Shown: positions 12,661 through 23,056 of the stretch, one piece after another
Position numbering within the stretch: position 1 is the stretch's first letter
How the letters are laid out: each line of letters starts with the position of its first letter
Origin: Thioalbus denitrificans
Lineage (GTDB): Bacteria > Pseudomonadota > Gammaproteobacteria > DSM-26407
Reading direction: 5' to 3'
Length of the DNA: 64,000 nt
NCBI RefSeq assembly: GCF_003337735.1
Contig: NZ_QPJY01000001.1
Span: 144,150 to 208,149 of the forward strand
Notes under the pieces: model-generated
What the model saw: only the letters and a program-made list of their open reading frames with translations
What the model was told of the DNA's origin: nothing
Databases searched by the model: none
Position numbers and translations under genes: made by a program

Positions 12661-13229
12661 GCCGTGTTCTCCCTGTGGTCTTCGGCAGCGGGTTCGGAGT
12701 TCAGCAGCCCGGTGACGGCGGCGGCCAGATCCGGGTAGACCGGGGTGCCCGGGGGGAGATCGGGGTTGGTAAGCGTTTGCTCACCCTTTCCGGTGCGCAC
12801 CAGGATGGGCCGGGCGTCCACCGCCACCGCCGCCTGCAGGTCCCGCAACGAGTCGCCGATGGCGGGCACCCCGGCCAGGCTGACGCCGTAATGGCGGGCG
12901 ATGGACTCCAGCAGGCCGGGCAGCGGCTTGCGGCAGGTGCAGTGATCCTCGGGAGTGTGGGGGCAGTAGTAGAGGGCGTCGACACGACCGCCGGCGGCGG
13001 CCAGCGCGGCGTTCATCCGGGCGTGAATCCGGTCCAGGGTGGCGCGGTCGTAGAGTCCCCGGCCCACCCCCGACTGGTTGGTGGCCACGGCCACGGTCCA
13101 GCCGGCGCGGTTGAGCCGGGCGATGGCCTCGAGGCTGCCGGGTATCGGCACCCACTCCTCCGGCGACTTGATGTAGGCGTCCGAGTCCTCGTTGATGACC
13201 CCGTCGCGATCGAGAATGATGAGCTTCAT
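12654..13229 (-). CDS. gmhB: D-glycero-beta-D-manno-heptose 1,7-bisphosphate 7-phosphatase
   Basis: A HAD-superfamily phosphatase of the ADP-heptose route for LPS core. The 191 residues start with the catalytic MKLIILDRDGVINED (nucleophile in DRDGV). It has VATNQSGVGRG, the zinc-binding cysteine/histidine loop CPHTPEDHCTCRKP typical of GmhB, and the late HAD motif PAIGDSLRDLQAA. It runs into plsC with a 7-bp overlap. A tandem-repeat region lies immediately upstream. Confidence 0.93.
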   Translation of the reverse strand: MKLIILDRDGVINEDSDAYIKSPEEWVPIPGSLEAIARLNRAGWTVAVATNQSGVGRGLYDRATLDRIHARMNAALAAAGGRVDALYYCPHTPEDHCTCRKPLPGLLESIARHYGVSLAGVPAIGDSLRDLQAAVAVDARPILVRTGKGEQTLTNPDLPPGTPVYPDLAAAVTGLLNSEPAAEDHRENTAC

Positions 13230-13243
13230 GTGATTGGTTTTAA

Positions 13244-13454
13244 CCGCAGATTACGCAGATTACGCAGATTACGCAGATTACGCAGATTACGCAGATTCTA
13301 TATGGTCAGGGGCAAGGATGGCTCGCAGTACACTAACATGCGTTGCCTTGCCTGAAGGGAGTGGCCGATCACTCAGGGGAGCATAGGCCGTTCCGGAATG
13401 CGGCAGTGCTCCCGTCCGGAGATATTCAATCCGCGTAATCTGCGTAATCTGCGG
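13244..13454. repeat. Tandem 9-bp CGCAGATTA array and its inverted counterpart
   Basis: Nearly six head-to-tail copies of CGCAGATTA occupy 13245-13297. A short inverse array (CCGCGTAATCTGCGTAATC and on to 13454) ends in AATCTGCGG, so the array and its inverse bracket about 130 bp of unassigned DNA. Copies of the same CCGCAGATT arm bound two other spacers in this window. It is not a CRISPR: the unit is 9 bp and there are no unique spacers. Confidence 0.75.
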
Positions 13455-13471
13455 ATGACAATAACAGGGGT

Positions 13472-13819
13472 TCAGTCCTTGAACTCGGAGACGCGGATGC
13501 GGCCGTTGACCATGCGCGAGCGGCGCTGCATGAGCTTCTCCATCTTCTCCCAGAAGGCGGCGTTGAGGTCGAACTCCGCGGCGATGGCCGTGCCCATGAC
13601 CAGGATGAGCAGGTCGGCCACCTCCTCCGCCAGCTCCGCCTTCGGCTTGCCCTTGGAGACGCAGGCGGAGATCTCGCCCAGCTCCTCGGCCATCAGCGCC
13701 ACGCGGTAGGTGAGCTCCTCGCCGCCCGTCTCCCGGAACCGGTGCTTGTCGTGAAAGGCCTGGACCGCCGCCAGCATGGCGGCCCAGTCTTCTGGCTTGT
13801 CAGGTTTGTAAGTGCTCAC
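13472..13819 (-). CDS. MazG-like nucleotide pyrophosphohydrolase
   Basis: A short single-domain all-alpha NTP pyrophosphatase. The metal-binding pattern MAEELGEISACVSKG followed by ELAEEVADLLILVMG gives the E-x2-E ... E-x2-D signature of the MazG/dUTPase-like family. Likely substrates are nucleotides, perhaps damaged ones; the exact substrate cannot be told. The start is uncertain: GTG at 13819 gives 115 residues, and a TTG two codons earlier abuts the glyS stop. It is downstream of glyS on the same strand. Confidence 0.8.
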   Translation of the reverse strand: MSTYKPDKPEDWAAMLAAVQAFHDKHRFRETGGEELTYRVALMAEELGEISACVSKGKPKAELAEEVADLLILVMGTAIAAEFDLNAAFWEKMEKLMQRRSRMVNGRIRVSEFKD

Positions 13820-13825
13820 ATTCAA

Positions 13826-15901
13826 TCAGGACTGCAGGCGTGAGATGTCGGCCACCTCAAGGAACAGCCCGCGCAGGCCGCTGAGCAGCGCCAGCCGGTT
13901 GGCGCGCACGGCCGGGTCCTCGGCCATCACCAGCACCTGGTCGAAGAAGGCATCCACCGCGGCGCGCAGACCGGCGAGCCGGCGCAGGGCCTCGGTGTAG
14001 TCGCCGTTGTCCAGCAGCGGCCGGACCGCCTCGCGCTGGGCGGCGACCTGGTCGGCGAGCTCGCGCTCGGCGCTCTCCACCAGCCGCCCGGCGTCAACCG
14101 CAGCGGGGATCGCCTCCTCGGTCTTCTTGAGGATGTTGTGCACCCGCTTGTTGGCCGCGGCCAGGCTCTCCGCCTCGGGCAGCTCCCGGAACGCGGCCAC
14201 CGCGTGTATCCGGTGGTGAAAGTCCAGCGGGCGGACCGGGCGGGTGGCGAGCACCGCCTCGAATACGTCGGGCCGCACGCCCTCCTCCTGGTACCAGGCG
14301 CGCAGTCGCTCGAGCATGAAGGTGAAGACCTGCTCCTCCACGTCGGGCGCGCTGATGCGGCCGTCGTAGCCGCCGCGGGCTTCGGCCAGGGCCCAGGTCA
14401 GGTCCAGGGGGAGCCCGCCCTCGACGAGGATGCGCAGGACGCCGACGGCGGCCCGGCGCAGGGCGAAGGGGTCCTTGTCGCCGCTCGGTGGCTGGCCGAT
14501 GCCGAAAATGCCCACCAGGGTGTCGAGCTTGTCGGCGATGGCCACCGCCCGCCCGCTGTCGGTGGACGGCAGGGCGTCGCCGGAGAAGCGCGGCATGTAC
14601 TGCTCGTTCAGCGCCCGCGGCACGTCGCCGGGCTCATGGGCGTGGGCGGCGTAGTACTCGCCCATGATGCCCTGCAGCTCGGGGAACTCGCCCACCATGC
14701 TGGTCATCAGGTCGCACTTGGAGAGCATGCCGGCGCGACGGGCGTTGTCGGGATCGAACCCCAGGCGATCGGCGATGTGGGCGGCCAGCCGCCCCACCCG
14801 CTCGGCCTTGTCGAACAGGCTGCCCAGCTGCTGCTGGAACACCACGCTGCGCAGGGAATCGAGGCGATCGGCCAGCGGGGTGTCGAGATCGGTGCGGTAG
14901 AAGAAATCGGCGTCGGAGAGGCGCGCACGCATGACCCGCGCATTGCCGGCCACCACCTGGGCCTCGTCGCGGCTCTCGATGTTGGCCACGGTGATGAAGC
15001 TGGGCAGCATCCGGCCGTCGCCATCCACCACGTGGAAGCACTTCTGGTGGTTGTGCATGGCCGAGACCAGGGCCTCGGCCGGGACCTCCAGGAAACGCTC
15101 CTCGAACGGCACCGCCAGGGCGCGGGGCCATTCCACCAGGGCGGTGACCTCGTCGAGCAGCGCCTCGTCCACCACCGCCCGGCCGCCGGCGGCGACGCCC
15201 GCCTCCAGCACCTGGGCGCGGATGGCTTCGCGGCGGGCATCGAAGTCGGCCAGCACGTGGCCCTCGGTCTCCAGCAGCGGCGCGTAGGCCTCCGGCTCGC
15301 CCAGGTAGAGGGCGCCGGGGTGCAGGAAGCGGTGGCCGCGGGTCTCGCGGCCGGCGCGGATGCCCAGCACCTCGGCGTCGATGACCTCGTCGCCGAACAG
15401 CAGGACCACCCAGTGCACCGGGCGCACGAATTCCACCTTGAGGCTGCCCCAGCGCATGCGCTTGGGAATGGGCAGCGCGGCCAGGGACTGTTCCACGATG
15501 GCGGGCACCAGCGCGGCGGTGGGCTGGCCGGGCTGCTGGGAGCGGAACACGAGCCAGGCGCCCTGCTCCGTCTCCAGCTTCTCCAGCGCCTCCACCGCCA
15601 CCCCGCAGGAGCCGGCGAAGCCCTGGGCGGCCCGGGTGGGCCGGCCGTCGTCGTCGAAGGCGGCCCGCAGCGCCGGGCCGCGGCGCTCGAGCACCCGGTC
15701 CGCCTGGGCGGACTGCAGCGAGCGGATGTGGACCGCCAGCCGGCGCGGGCTGGCGTAGGTCAGCACCTCGCCGTGGGCCAGGTCCGCCTTGGCCAGCCCG
15801 GCGGTGATGCCCGCGGCGAAGGCCTGGGAGAGACGCCGCAGGGCCTTGGGCGGCAGCTCCTCGGTCCCTATCTCGATGAGCAGGTCGCGGGTGTCAGCCA
15901 T
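13826..15901 (-). CDS. glyS: Glycine--tRNA ligase beta subunit
   Basis: The beta subunit of the bacterial alpha2beta2 glycyl-tRNA synthetase. The 691 residues fit the family (E. coli 689). It opens [19 protein letters not shown], typical of GlyS, contains [12 protein letters not shown] and the HD-like segment [20 protein letters not shown], and ends in the DALR anticodon-binding domain ([26 protein letters not shown]). Its ATG overlaps the end of glyQ by 8 bp. Confidence 0.97.
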   Translation of the reverse strand: MADTRDLLIEIGTEELPPKALRRLSQAFAAGITAGLAKADLAHGEVLTYASPRRLAVHIRSLQSAQADRVLERRGPALRAAFDDDGRPTRAAQGFAGSCGVAVEALEKLETEQGAWLVFRSQQPGQPTAALVPAIVEQSLAALPIPKRMRWGSLKVEFVRPVHWVVLLFGDEVIDAEVLGIRAGRETRGHRFLHPGALYLGEPEAYAPLLETEGHVLADFDARREAIRAQVLEAGVAAGGRAVVDEALLDEVTALVEWPRALAVPFEERFLEVPAEALVSAMHNHQKCFHVVDGDGRMLPSFITVANIESRDEAQVVAGNARVMRARLSDADFFYRTDLDTPLADRLDSLRSVVFQQQLGSLFDKAERVGRLAAHIADRLGFDPDNARRAGMLSKCDLMTSMVGEFPELQGIMGEYYAAHAHEPGDVPRALNEQYMPRFSGDALPSTDSGRAVAIADKLDTLVGIFGIGQPPSGDKDPFALRRAAVGVLRILVEGGLPLDLTWALAEARGGYDGRISAPDVEEQVFTFMLERLRAWYQEEGVRPDVFEAVLATRPVRPLDFHHRIHAVAAFRELPEAESLAAANKRVHNILKKTEEAIPAAVDAGRLVESAERELADQVAAQREAVRPLLDNGDYTEALRRLAGLRAAVDAFFDQVLVMAEDPAVRANRLALLSGLRGLFLEVADISRLQS

Positions 15902-16844
15902 GGGCGGCCTCCTTGGCCTGGGCCAGCATGGGGAAGCCCAGCGCCTCGCGGGCGTCGTAGTAGGCCTGGGCCACGGCCCGGGCCAGGGCGCGCACGCGCA
16001 GGATGTAGCGCTGGCGCTCGGTCACCGAGATGGCGTGGCGGGCGTCCAGGAGGTTGAAGGTGTGGGAGGCCTTGAGCACCTGCTCGTAGGCGGGCAGCGG
16101 CAGGCCGGCCTCGATCAGGCGCTGGCTCTCGCGCTCGCAGTTGTCGAACCAGCCGAACAGGCTCTCCACGTTCGCCTGCTCGAAGTTGTAGGTGGACTGC
16201 TCCACCTCGTTCTGGTGGAACACGTCGCGGTAGTAGACCTTGCCCAGGGGACCGTCGGTCCAGACCAGGTCGAAGACGTTCTCCACCCCCTGCAGGTACA
16301 TGGCGATGCGCTCCAGGCCGTAGGTGATCTCGCCCATGACCGGGTCGCAGTCGATGCCGCCCACCTGCTGGAAGTAGGTGAACTGGGTCACCTCCATGCC
16401 GTTGAGCCACACCTCCCAGCCGAGGCCCCAGGCGCCCAGGGTGGGCGATTCCCAGTTGTCCTCCACGAAGCGGATGTCGTGCACCAGCGGGTCGATGCCC
16501 AGCTCCCGCAGCGAGCCGAGGTAGAGCTCCTGGATGTCCAGCGGCGAGGGCTTGATGACCACCTGGAACTGGTAGTAGTGCTGCAGCCGGTTGGGGTTCT
16601 CGCCGTAGCGCCCGTCGGTGGGGCGGCGGGAGGGCTGCACGTAGGCGGCGCTCCAGGGCTCCGGACCGATGGCGCGCAGGAAGGTGGCGGGGTGGAAGGT
16701 TCCCGCGCCCACCTCCATGTCCAGCGGCTGGAGCAGGACGCAGCCCTGCCGCGCCCAGTAGTCCTGCAGCGCCAGGATCAGGCCCTGGAAAGTGGTTGCA
16801 TCATGGCCCCGGCCGGTGGCCGCGGGCTGGCTGAAATCGGTCAC
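15894..16844 (-). CDS. glyQ: Glycine--tRNA ligase alpha subunit
   Basis: The catalytic alpha subunit that forms glycyl-adenylate. I choose GTG at 16844 (316 residues), preceded by AGGAAC. This matches the length of Pseudomonas GlyQ, whereas upstream ATGs at 16913 or 16886 would add unmatched residues. The class II core is plain: [70 protein letters not shown] and [17 protein letters not shown]. Confidence 0.96.
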   Translation of the reverse strand: MTDFSQPAATGRGHDATTFQGLILALQDYWARQGCVLLQPLDMEVGAGTFHPATFLRAIGPEPWSAAYVQPSRRPTDGRYGENPNRLQHYYQFQVVIKPSPLDIQELYLGSLRELGIDPLVHDIRFVEDNWESPTLGAWGLGWEVWLNGMEVTQFTYFQQVGGIDCDPVMGEITYGLERIAMYLQGVENVFDLVWTDGPLGKVYYRDVFHQNEVEQSTYNFEQANVESLFGWFDNCERESQRLIEAGLPLPAYEQVLKASHTFNLLDARHAISVTERQRYILRVRALARAVAQAYYDAREALGFPMLAQAKEAAHG

Positions 16845-16938
16845 GGTGGATGTTCCTGTGGCTGAACCGTCCGCAAAGCGGACCATTATAGCCGGAGCGG
16901 GCGCAATTCTCATGGGATTGATGGACTAAGGGATAAGG

Positions 16939-16979
16939 GTGTTCCGTGTTCCGTGTTCCGTGTTCCGTGTTCCGTGTTC
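16939..16979. repeat. Tandem 7-bp GTGTTCC array
   Basis: Almost six direct copies of GTGTTCC lie in the spacer upstream of glyQ. The same unit recurs as four copies at 47987-48014. It lies 42 bp from the palindrome at 17021-17054. Confidence 0.85.
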
Positions 16980-17020
16980 AGGATCGGATCATCTTCCCAT
17001 TACCCGTCACCCATCACCGG

Positions 17021-17054
17021 GAATGCGTAGGGCCGGATTTATCCGGCCGGGCAG
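17021..17054. repeat. Palindromic repeat, copy 1
   Basis: GAATGCGTAGG leads into the 18-bp palindrome GGCCGGATTTATCCGGCC (17031-17048). A second copy at 50588-50621 differs at five positions, two of which are a compensatory pair in the stem. It resembles a REP-type palindrome. Confidence 0.7.
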
Positions 17055-17118
17055 GGCCTGTAAACCCGGCGTTGTTATGCAGATGAACTTGCAACCGCCA
17101 TTTCCGCGCCGAATGCCT

Positions 17119-17805
17119 TCAACCGCCGGACTCGGAGAGGAGGTACTCGAGGTAGTCCAGGCGACGCAGGGAGAGGTCGATCTTGTACTTTAGCTCCTCG
17201 TCCACCTCCGCCAGCAGGTGGAGCAGGCTCTCGTGGAAGAAGACGCCGAAGCTGTCGAGGTAGCGCAGCTGGTAGCCGCGGTCGAGCACCAGGTTGTCCA
17301 CACCGAACAGATCGATCACCCGGGGATCCCGGTCCCCGTGCCAGCCGCGGGCGGCGGCGATGAAGCGGCGGAGCTGGTCGCGGGCGCGGCCGAGGCGGCG
17401 CAGCAGGGGCACCGCCTCCTCCTCGTTGCCCGGGTTGGCCAGGTTGAACCAGGGCGTGTGGGTGCGGGCGATGACCACCACGCTCGGCTCGCCGTCAACC
17501 TCGGTGTGGACGAACCGGGTGGCCGGGATGATCTCCCCCAGCGCCTCGCGCAGGGTGCGGTACTCGCGGGCGTAGACCCGGGCCTCGCGGAAGCCGCACG
17601 GCTGGCGGAACTTCTTGATGACCAGGTCGAGCGGCTCCTGGCCGCCGCCGCGCCGGATGCGGCCGGCCTGCTGCCAGACCTCGCAGTGGCTGCCGACGGT
17701 GGAGATGAGGGTGGCGGGCAGGTTGGCTGTGTCCAGGCAGGCGATGGTGCCGGGGATGCGGTCCACCTCCTTGCCGCCGGCCGGCCGATCGGATGGTTGC
17801 GCCAC
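17119..17805 (-). CDS. Uncharacterised protein with a kinase-like motif pattern
   Basis: I do not recognise this 228-residue protein. Its motif order resembles a protein-kinase-like fold: a beta-strand lysine in DLVIKKFR (Lys64/65), a hinge-like VVVIARTH, a catalytic-loop-like VIDLFGVDN (Asp165, Asp170, Asn171) and LDSFG (183-187) where kinases have DFG. The glycine-rich loop is not evident. It starts at GTG 17805 with GGAG 8 bp before, and a TATACT-like -10 lies at 17838-17843 on the minus strand. It follows hupR by 60 bp, so it may be co-transcribed with the hydrogenase genes or have its own promoter. No signal peptide or membrane segment is seen. Confidence 0.6.
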   Translation of the reverse strand: MAQPSDRPAGGKEVDRIPGTIACLDTANLPATLISTVGSHCEVWQQAGRIRRGGGQEPLDLVIKKFRQPCGFREARVYAREYRTLREALGEIIPATRFVHTEVDGEPSVVVIARTHTPWFNLANPGNEEEAVPLLRRLGRARDQLRRFIAAARGWHGDRDPRVIDLFGVDNLVLDRGYQLRYLDSFGVFFHESLLHLLAEVDEELKYKIDLSLRRLDYLEYLLSESGG

Positions 17806-17865
17806 GCGCTGCTCCAGAAGGCATCGGGGTTGACGGGAGTATACCGCCCGGCGGGGGACGGCTGC

Positions 17866-19356
<1,491 letters not shown>

Positions 19357-19360
19357 GGGT

Positions 19361-20269
19361 TCAGTCCGTCCGCAGCTGTTGCTTCAATGTAGCCAAATTC
19401 CGTTCCAGATGAGAGATGTTCTCGGCGAGGAGCTGGTGCCGGCGCGCCAGGATCCAGTCGCACCAGGCCTCCAGACCGCTGCCGCCGGTGGCCGAAAGGG
19501 GGATGGCCTCGAGCCCGGGCTTCACCTGGCGGGCGTAGCCGAGGCAGCGCTCCAGGTCGAACTCCACGTAGGGCAGGAGGTCGATCTTGTTGATGAGCAG
19601 GAGGTCGGCGGCGTGGAACAGGTCCGGGTACTTGAGGGGCTTGTCCTCACCCTCGGTGACCGACAGGATGGCCACCTTGTGGGCCTCGCCGAGATCGAAC
19701 GCGGCGGGGCAGACGAGATTGCCCACGTTCTCGATGAACAGCACCCCGTGGGGCTCCGGCTGCAGGGTGTCGAGGGCGTGGCCGACCATGTGGGCGTCCA
19801 GGTGGCAGCCCTTGCCGGTATTGATCTGCAGCGCCGGGGCGCCGGCGGCGCGGATGCGCTCGGCGTCGTTGGCCGTCTGCTGGTCGCCCTCGATGACGGC
19901 AACCGGCAGCCGGTCGCGCAGCAGTTCGATGGTCCGGGTCAACAGCGTGGTCTTCCCCGAGCCGGGGCTGGAGACCAGGTTGAGGGCGAGGATGCCGGAT
20001 TCGGCCAGGCGCTTGCGGTTGGCCCCGGCGTAGGCGTCGTTCTTCGCCAGGATATCCCGCTCGATGCGCACCATGCGTGCCTGGCTGAGCCCGGGGGCAT
20101 GGGCGCGGGCGGGCCCGGCGCCGTAGTCGAGCAGCCCGGCGCCCGCCTGGTGCGCGTGTTCATGGTGATGTCCGTGAGCATGGGGATCACCGTCATGATG
20201 GTGTCCATGGTGGTGCCCCTCCCCGATCCGGGTCTCGCCTTCCCCGCAGCCGCATACCGTGCACATCAT
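19361..20269 (-). CDS. hypB: Hydrogenase nickel incorporation GTPase HypB
   Basis: HypB delivers Ni2+ to the hydrogenase large subunit with HypA, using GTP. The 302-residue protein has an N-terminal CTVCGCG metal site and a histidine-rich stretch with 13 His between residues about 18 and 41 ([20 protein letters not shown]), indicating nickel storage as well as delivery. The G domain shows [26 protein letters not shown], the metal-binding [21 protein letters not shown] and NKIDLLPY. Its ATG overlaps the hypA stop (ATGA), so the pair is coupled. Confidence 0.97.
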   Translation of the reverse strand: MMCTVCGCGEGETRIGEGHHHGHHHDGDPHAHGHHHEHAHQAGAGLLDYGAGPARAHAPGLSQARMVRIERDILAKNDAYAGANRKRLAESGILALNLVSSPGSGKTTLLTRTIELLRDRLPVAVIEGDQQTANDAERIRAAGAPALQINTGKGCHLDAHMVGHALDTLQPEPHGVLFIENVGNLVCPAAFDLGEAHKVAILSVTEGEDKPLKYPDLFHAADLLLINKIDLLPYVEFDLERCLGYARQVKPGLEAIPLSATGGSGLEAWCDWILARRHQLLAENISHLERNLATLKQQLRTD

Positions 20270-20607
20270 TCCACCTCCATTGAATGGATTCTCAGCTCTT
20301 CACCGCCGGTGACCTGAAGCTGGTGGCTATGGCAGCGGGGACAGGCGGAATGGCGCGCCGCCACAACCACCTGTGCGCCGCACGGCAGGCACCAGGCCTG
20401 TCCCGGCTGTTCGATGATCTCCAGGCGCGCGCCTTCGGCCACCGAACCGCGGGTGACCACATCGAAACCGAAGCGCAGGGCATCCGGTTCCACGCCCGCG
20501 AGCGCTCCGATCTCGAGCCACAGGGTGCGCACCCGGGTGAACGCCCCGTTCCGGTGCTGTTCCTCGATCACCTGCAGGATCCCTTCGCAGAGGGAGAGCT
20601 CATGCAT
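20266..20607 (-). CDS. hypA: Hydrogenase maturation nickel metallochaperone HypA
   Basis: A 113-residue nickel chaperone acting with HypB. It begins [11 protein letters not shown], where His2 and Glu3 are part of the nickel site, and has the zinc-binding CLPCG ... CPRCHS pair of CxxC motifs. The start overlaps the end of hupK by 8 bp and the end overlaps hypB by 4 bp. Confidence 0.97.
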   Translation of the reverse strand: MHELSLCEGILQVIEEQHRNGAFTRVRTLWLEIGALAGVEPDALRFGFDVVTRGSVAEGARLEIIEQPGQAWCLPCGAQVVVAARHSACPRCHSHQLQVTGGEELRIHSMEVE

Positions 20608-21796
20608 GGCCGACCACCTCCAGCCGCCAGCCGACGCAGGGATCCACCGACTGGATCAGCAGCCCTACCCGCTCCTCCAGCCGGTCGTCGGCCGGGAGGC
20701 CCATCAGCCCCCGCGCCACCGCGCCGTTGGGGTGGAAGTTCCACTCCGTGGGAGCCAGGATCTGATAGCGCCGTACACTTGGTCCTTCCAGTTCCACCCG
20801 GTGCACCAGCCGGCCGCGGGCGGCTTCGACCTGGGCGAGTCCGACCCCGGCTGCCGTGGCGGGTGCCGGGGGAGCGGCATCGATGGAACGTCCGTTCAGG
20901 TTCCTGGCCATGGAGACGATGCGCTGGTGGATGACCGCCAGCTCGCAGAGTCTCGCCGCCGTCCGCGTAAGCAGGCCGTTGCCGTGACTGGCCGCGAGCG
21001 CCGCGACCAGCGGCAGGTGCCGCTGGCGGGTGCTGGCGCCGGTTTCGCAGGGCGTGTCATTCCAGCTGGGACGAGAGGTGAAGCCGGCATCCCCGCAGAA
21101 GCGGGCGTGCAGTTCCCAGGCCGGGGTTGCCGGCAGGGCAGGGATGTCGGACTGCCCCAGCCGGGACCATCCCCAAGCGGCAATGTGATGAACCAGGCGG
21201 GCCGCCACGGTCGATCCGCCCGCCGCCCAGCCAGCCAGGGCATCGCTCCCGGCGATCTTCCACCACTCCGGGATCCGCAGGCCGAATACCGAGCGTTCCA
21301 GTATTTCCGTCAGTCCCTCGATGCGTTCCTGCAGGGCAGCGGTGCGCACCCGCAGCGTGCCGCCGCCGGGATGGAAGCCGTCTCCCTCCGGGTAGAGCAG
21401 CGTGGAGATACCGTGGTTGAGCCGTGCCACAGACACCAGTTCCGGGGCGTGCGGTGTGTCGCCCAGTGCCGCGTGCCAGTCCAGCAGCACCCGCAGCAGG
21501 TGCTCGCGGGCACTTTCGAAGTCGACCAGCAAGGCACGCGCGTCCCGGTGCCCGGGATCGATCCGCAGGCCGAGCGCCTGTTCACAGGCCTGCACCGCGG
21601 CGCTGCCCTGGGCCGTGGCGCACACGCCGAACAGCAGCGGCAGGCTTCGCAGCACCTGTTCGATCGGCCGATCCCGGAACAACTGTTCCGCCGCCCGGGG
21701 CCGATCGGCGTGCAGGTCGACCCGGCACACCGCACCGGCGCGAATCGCCAGGCGCAGGCGGATGCACCCTTCCGGCGTTACGGAACGGTCGTTCAT
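20600..21796 (-). CDS. hupK: Hydrogenase maturation protein HupK (degenerate large-subunit-like)
   Basis: A 398-residue protein placed where HupK/HoxV proteins lie, between hupI and hypA. Those proteins resemble the NiFe large subunit and are thought to scaffold active-site assembly. Near the C terminus it has RYQILAPTEWNFHPNGAVARGLMG, like the large-subunit segment NYQ-x-(V/I)-x-PTTWN, followed by SVDPCVGWRL, where the active-site DPCxxCxxH is reduced to one cysteine. The N-terminal RxCGxC motif is absent. I start at ATG 21796, preceded by GGGAGG at about 8 bp; an upstream Met would add 10 residues. Confidence 0.85.
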   Translation of the reverse strand: MNDRSVTPEGCIRLRLAIRAGAVCRVDLHADRPRAAEQLFRDRPIEQVLRSLPLLFGVCATAQGSAAVQACEQALGLRIDPGHRDARALLVDFESAREHLLRVLLDWHAALGDTPHAPELVSVARLNHGISTLLYPEGDGFHPGGGTLRVRTAALQERIEGLTEILERSVFGLRIPEWWKIAGSDALAGWAAGGSTVAARLVHHIAAWGWSRLGQSDIPALPATPAWELHARFCGDAGFTSRPSWNDTPCETGASTRQRHLPLVAALAASHGNGLLTRTAARLCELAVIHQRIVSMARNLNGRSIDAAPPAPATAAGVGLAQVEAARGRLVHRVELEGPSVRRYQILAPTEWNFHPNGAVARGLMGLPADDRLEERVGLLIQSVDPCVGWRLEVVGHA

Positions 21797-21963
21797 TGTC
21801 TGCCTCCCAGAAGACTGCGCAGCCACTGCCGGCGGTTCATGCCCGGATGACGCGCGGGGGGTTCACAATGTTCGCCCAGCAGCGCCCCGAGCGCCGTCTC
21901 CGCGGTGAGCACGGCTGTCTCCTGTTCCTCGAACCGGTGCATGGCGAAGCCCTGCGGATCCAT
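21793..21963 (-). CDS. Small 56-residue protein of unknown function in the hup operon
   Basis: A 56-codon frame fills the space between hupI and hupK on the operon strand. It starts at ATG 21963, 4 bp after the hupI stop, and ends with TGA overlapping the hupK ATG (ATGA). It begins MDPQGFAMHRFEEQETAVL and ends with the basic/hydrophobic MNRRQWLRSLLGGRQ. The tail recalls the RR-containing start of a Tat signal but is C-terminal here. All neighbours are coupled by 1-8 bp overlaps, so an untranslated gap would be unusual. No family is recognised. Confidence 0.65.
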   Translation of the reverse strand: MDPQGFAMHRFEEQETAVLTAETALGALLGEHCEPPARHPGMNRRQWLRSLLGGRQ

Positions 21964-21967
21964 CGGA

Positions 21968-22189
21968 TCAGTCCCGCAGCACCATGAACTGGTCGCGTTC
22001 GCCGTCGCACTCGGGGCAGCGCCAGCTCATCGGCAGGGCGCTGAAGGGCGTGCCGGGCGGTACCTGGGACACCGGATCGCCGAGAGCGGGGTCATAGACG
22101 AACCAGCAGATCTTGCACTCCAGCCGATCGCCGTCGGCCAGGCGCTCGGGGTTGCCGAGAAAGGAGCCCTCGAAACCGGACGTTCTCAT
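21968..22189 (-). CDS. hupI: Hydrogenase-associated rubredoxin HupI
   Basis: A 73-residue rubredoxin with the two knuckles CKICW and CPECD that bind one Fe. Rubredoxins of the hup/hox operons are needed for normal activity of O2-exposed uptake hydrogenases. The ATG overlaps the hupH stop (ATGA). The N-terminal extension of about 25 residues before the first knuckle (MRTSGFEGSFLGN) is typical for HupI-type proteins. Confidence 0.95.
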   Translation of the reverse strand: MRTSGFEGSFLGNPERLADGDRLECKICWFVYDPALGDPVSQVPPGTPFSALPMSWRCPECDGERDQFMVLRD

Positions 22190-23046
22190 TCGAGCACCTC
22201 CAGGATTTCCAGCAGGCGTTCGTGGCTGTCCTCCAGGTCCTCCCGCGCGGCACAGGCGACGGCCGGCACGTCCACCACCTCCAGGGTGGTGAGGATGGGC
22301 AGGTCCTGGGAATTGAAATGGCGCACCCACCAGACGTTGCGCAGGCGGGTCGAGGTGATGCGGCAGTTGCCGTAGCCGCGGGAGAGGATATCCACCGAAC
22401 CCGTCCCCAGGGTCGTCTCGAGGTAGGCGAGATCCTCAGGTGTCTGCGGCAGCAGGGTGAGATTGATGACGTGGTTGGGATCCCCCGCACGGTAGCCCCG
22501 GGCGTGATCGGCCAGCTCCACCAGGACCGGGGGGGCATTGATGACGCCCTCCGGAAGCTCGCCGCGATGCACCGGGACCAGGTGGGTATCGGCGCCCGTG
22601 AAGGCCCGGGTGCGCAGTGCGCGGGGGATGTCCCCCACCTCCACCGAATGGGACCGGACCCGTCCCGCCGCGTCCAGGTGCTGAAGCCGCCAGACCCCGG
22701 TGAGCACCGATTCCTGTGCCAGCAGGGGTTCGCGGCCGGCGCAGCGGATGCTCACCTCGCCCTCGCCCAGCACCTGGTCCACCAGCTGGAGGGCTTCCGC
22801 GTCCAGATCGTCCAGGTGCACCACCAGGGCCGGGTCGCCCGCGCGGCAGGCCGCCAGGGTGGCGCGGATCTCCAGCAGCGTCGAGCGTGCCCGCGGGCGG
22901 GCGCTCAGGACCTCCGCCCCGGGGAGCTCGGGAAGCCGGAAGGTGGTCATCTCGCGAGGCAGGGGCAGGTAGTCCAGCGGTTCGTCGTCCGCACCCGCCT
23001 GGGAGCCGGGACCGAGGGTCACCACCGGAATGGAAAAGGGCTTCAT
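22186..23046 (-). CDS. hupH: Hydrogenase expression/formation protein HupH (HyaF family)
   Basis: A 286-residue cytoplasmic protein of the HupH/HyaF family, linked to small-subunit maturation in O2-tolerant hydrogenase operons. Recognisable stretches are LLEIRATLAACRAGDPALVVHL, GEGEVSIRC and the C-terminal GTGSVDILSRGYGNCRITS followed by NVWWVRHFNSQDLPILTTLEVV, all quoted in pieces of the family core. The start is ATG 23046; longer frames upstream overlap hupG and lack family similarity. It is 10 bp after hupG and overlaps hupI by 4 bp. Confidence 0.92.
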   Translation of the reverse strand: MKPFSIPVVTLGPGSQAGADDEPLDYLPLPREMTTFRLPELPGAEVLSARPRARSTLLEIRATLAACRAGDPALVVHLDDLDAEALQLVDQVLGEGEVSIRCAGREPLLAQESVLTGVWRLQHLDAAGRVRSHSVEVGDIPRALRTRAFTGADTHLVPVHRGELPEGVINAPPVLVELADHARGYRAGDPNHVINLTLLPQTPEDLAYLETTLGTGSVDILSRGYGNCRITSTRLRNVWWVRHFNSQDLPILTTLEVVDVPAVACAAREDLEDSHERLLEILEVLE

Positions 23047-23056
23047 GGGCGTCTCC

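Noticed and set aside
13244-13454. Possible CRISPR array
   Set aside because: The unit is only 9 bp, directly repeated without spacers, and no cas genes are nearby.
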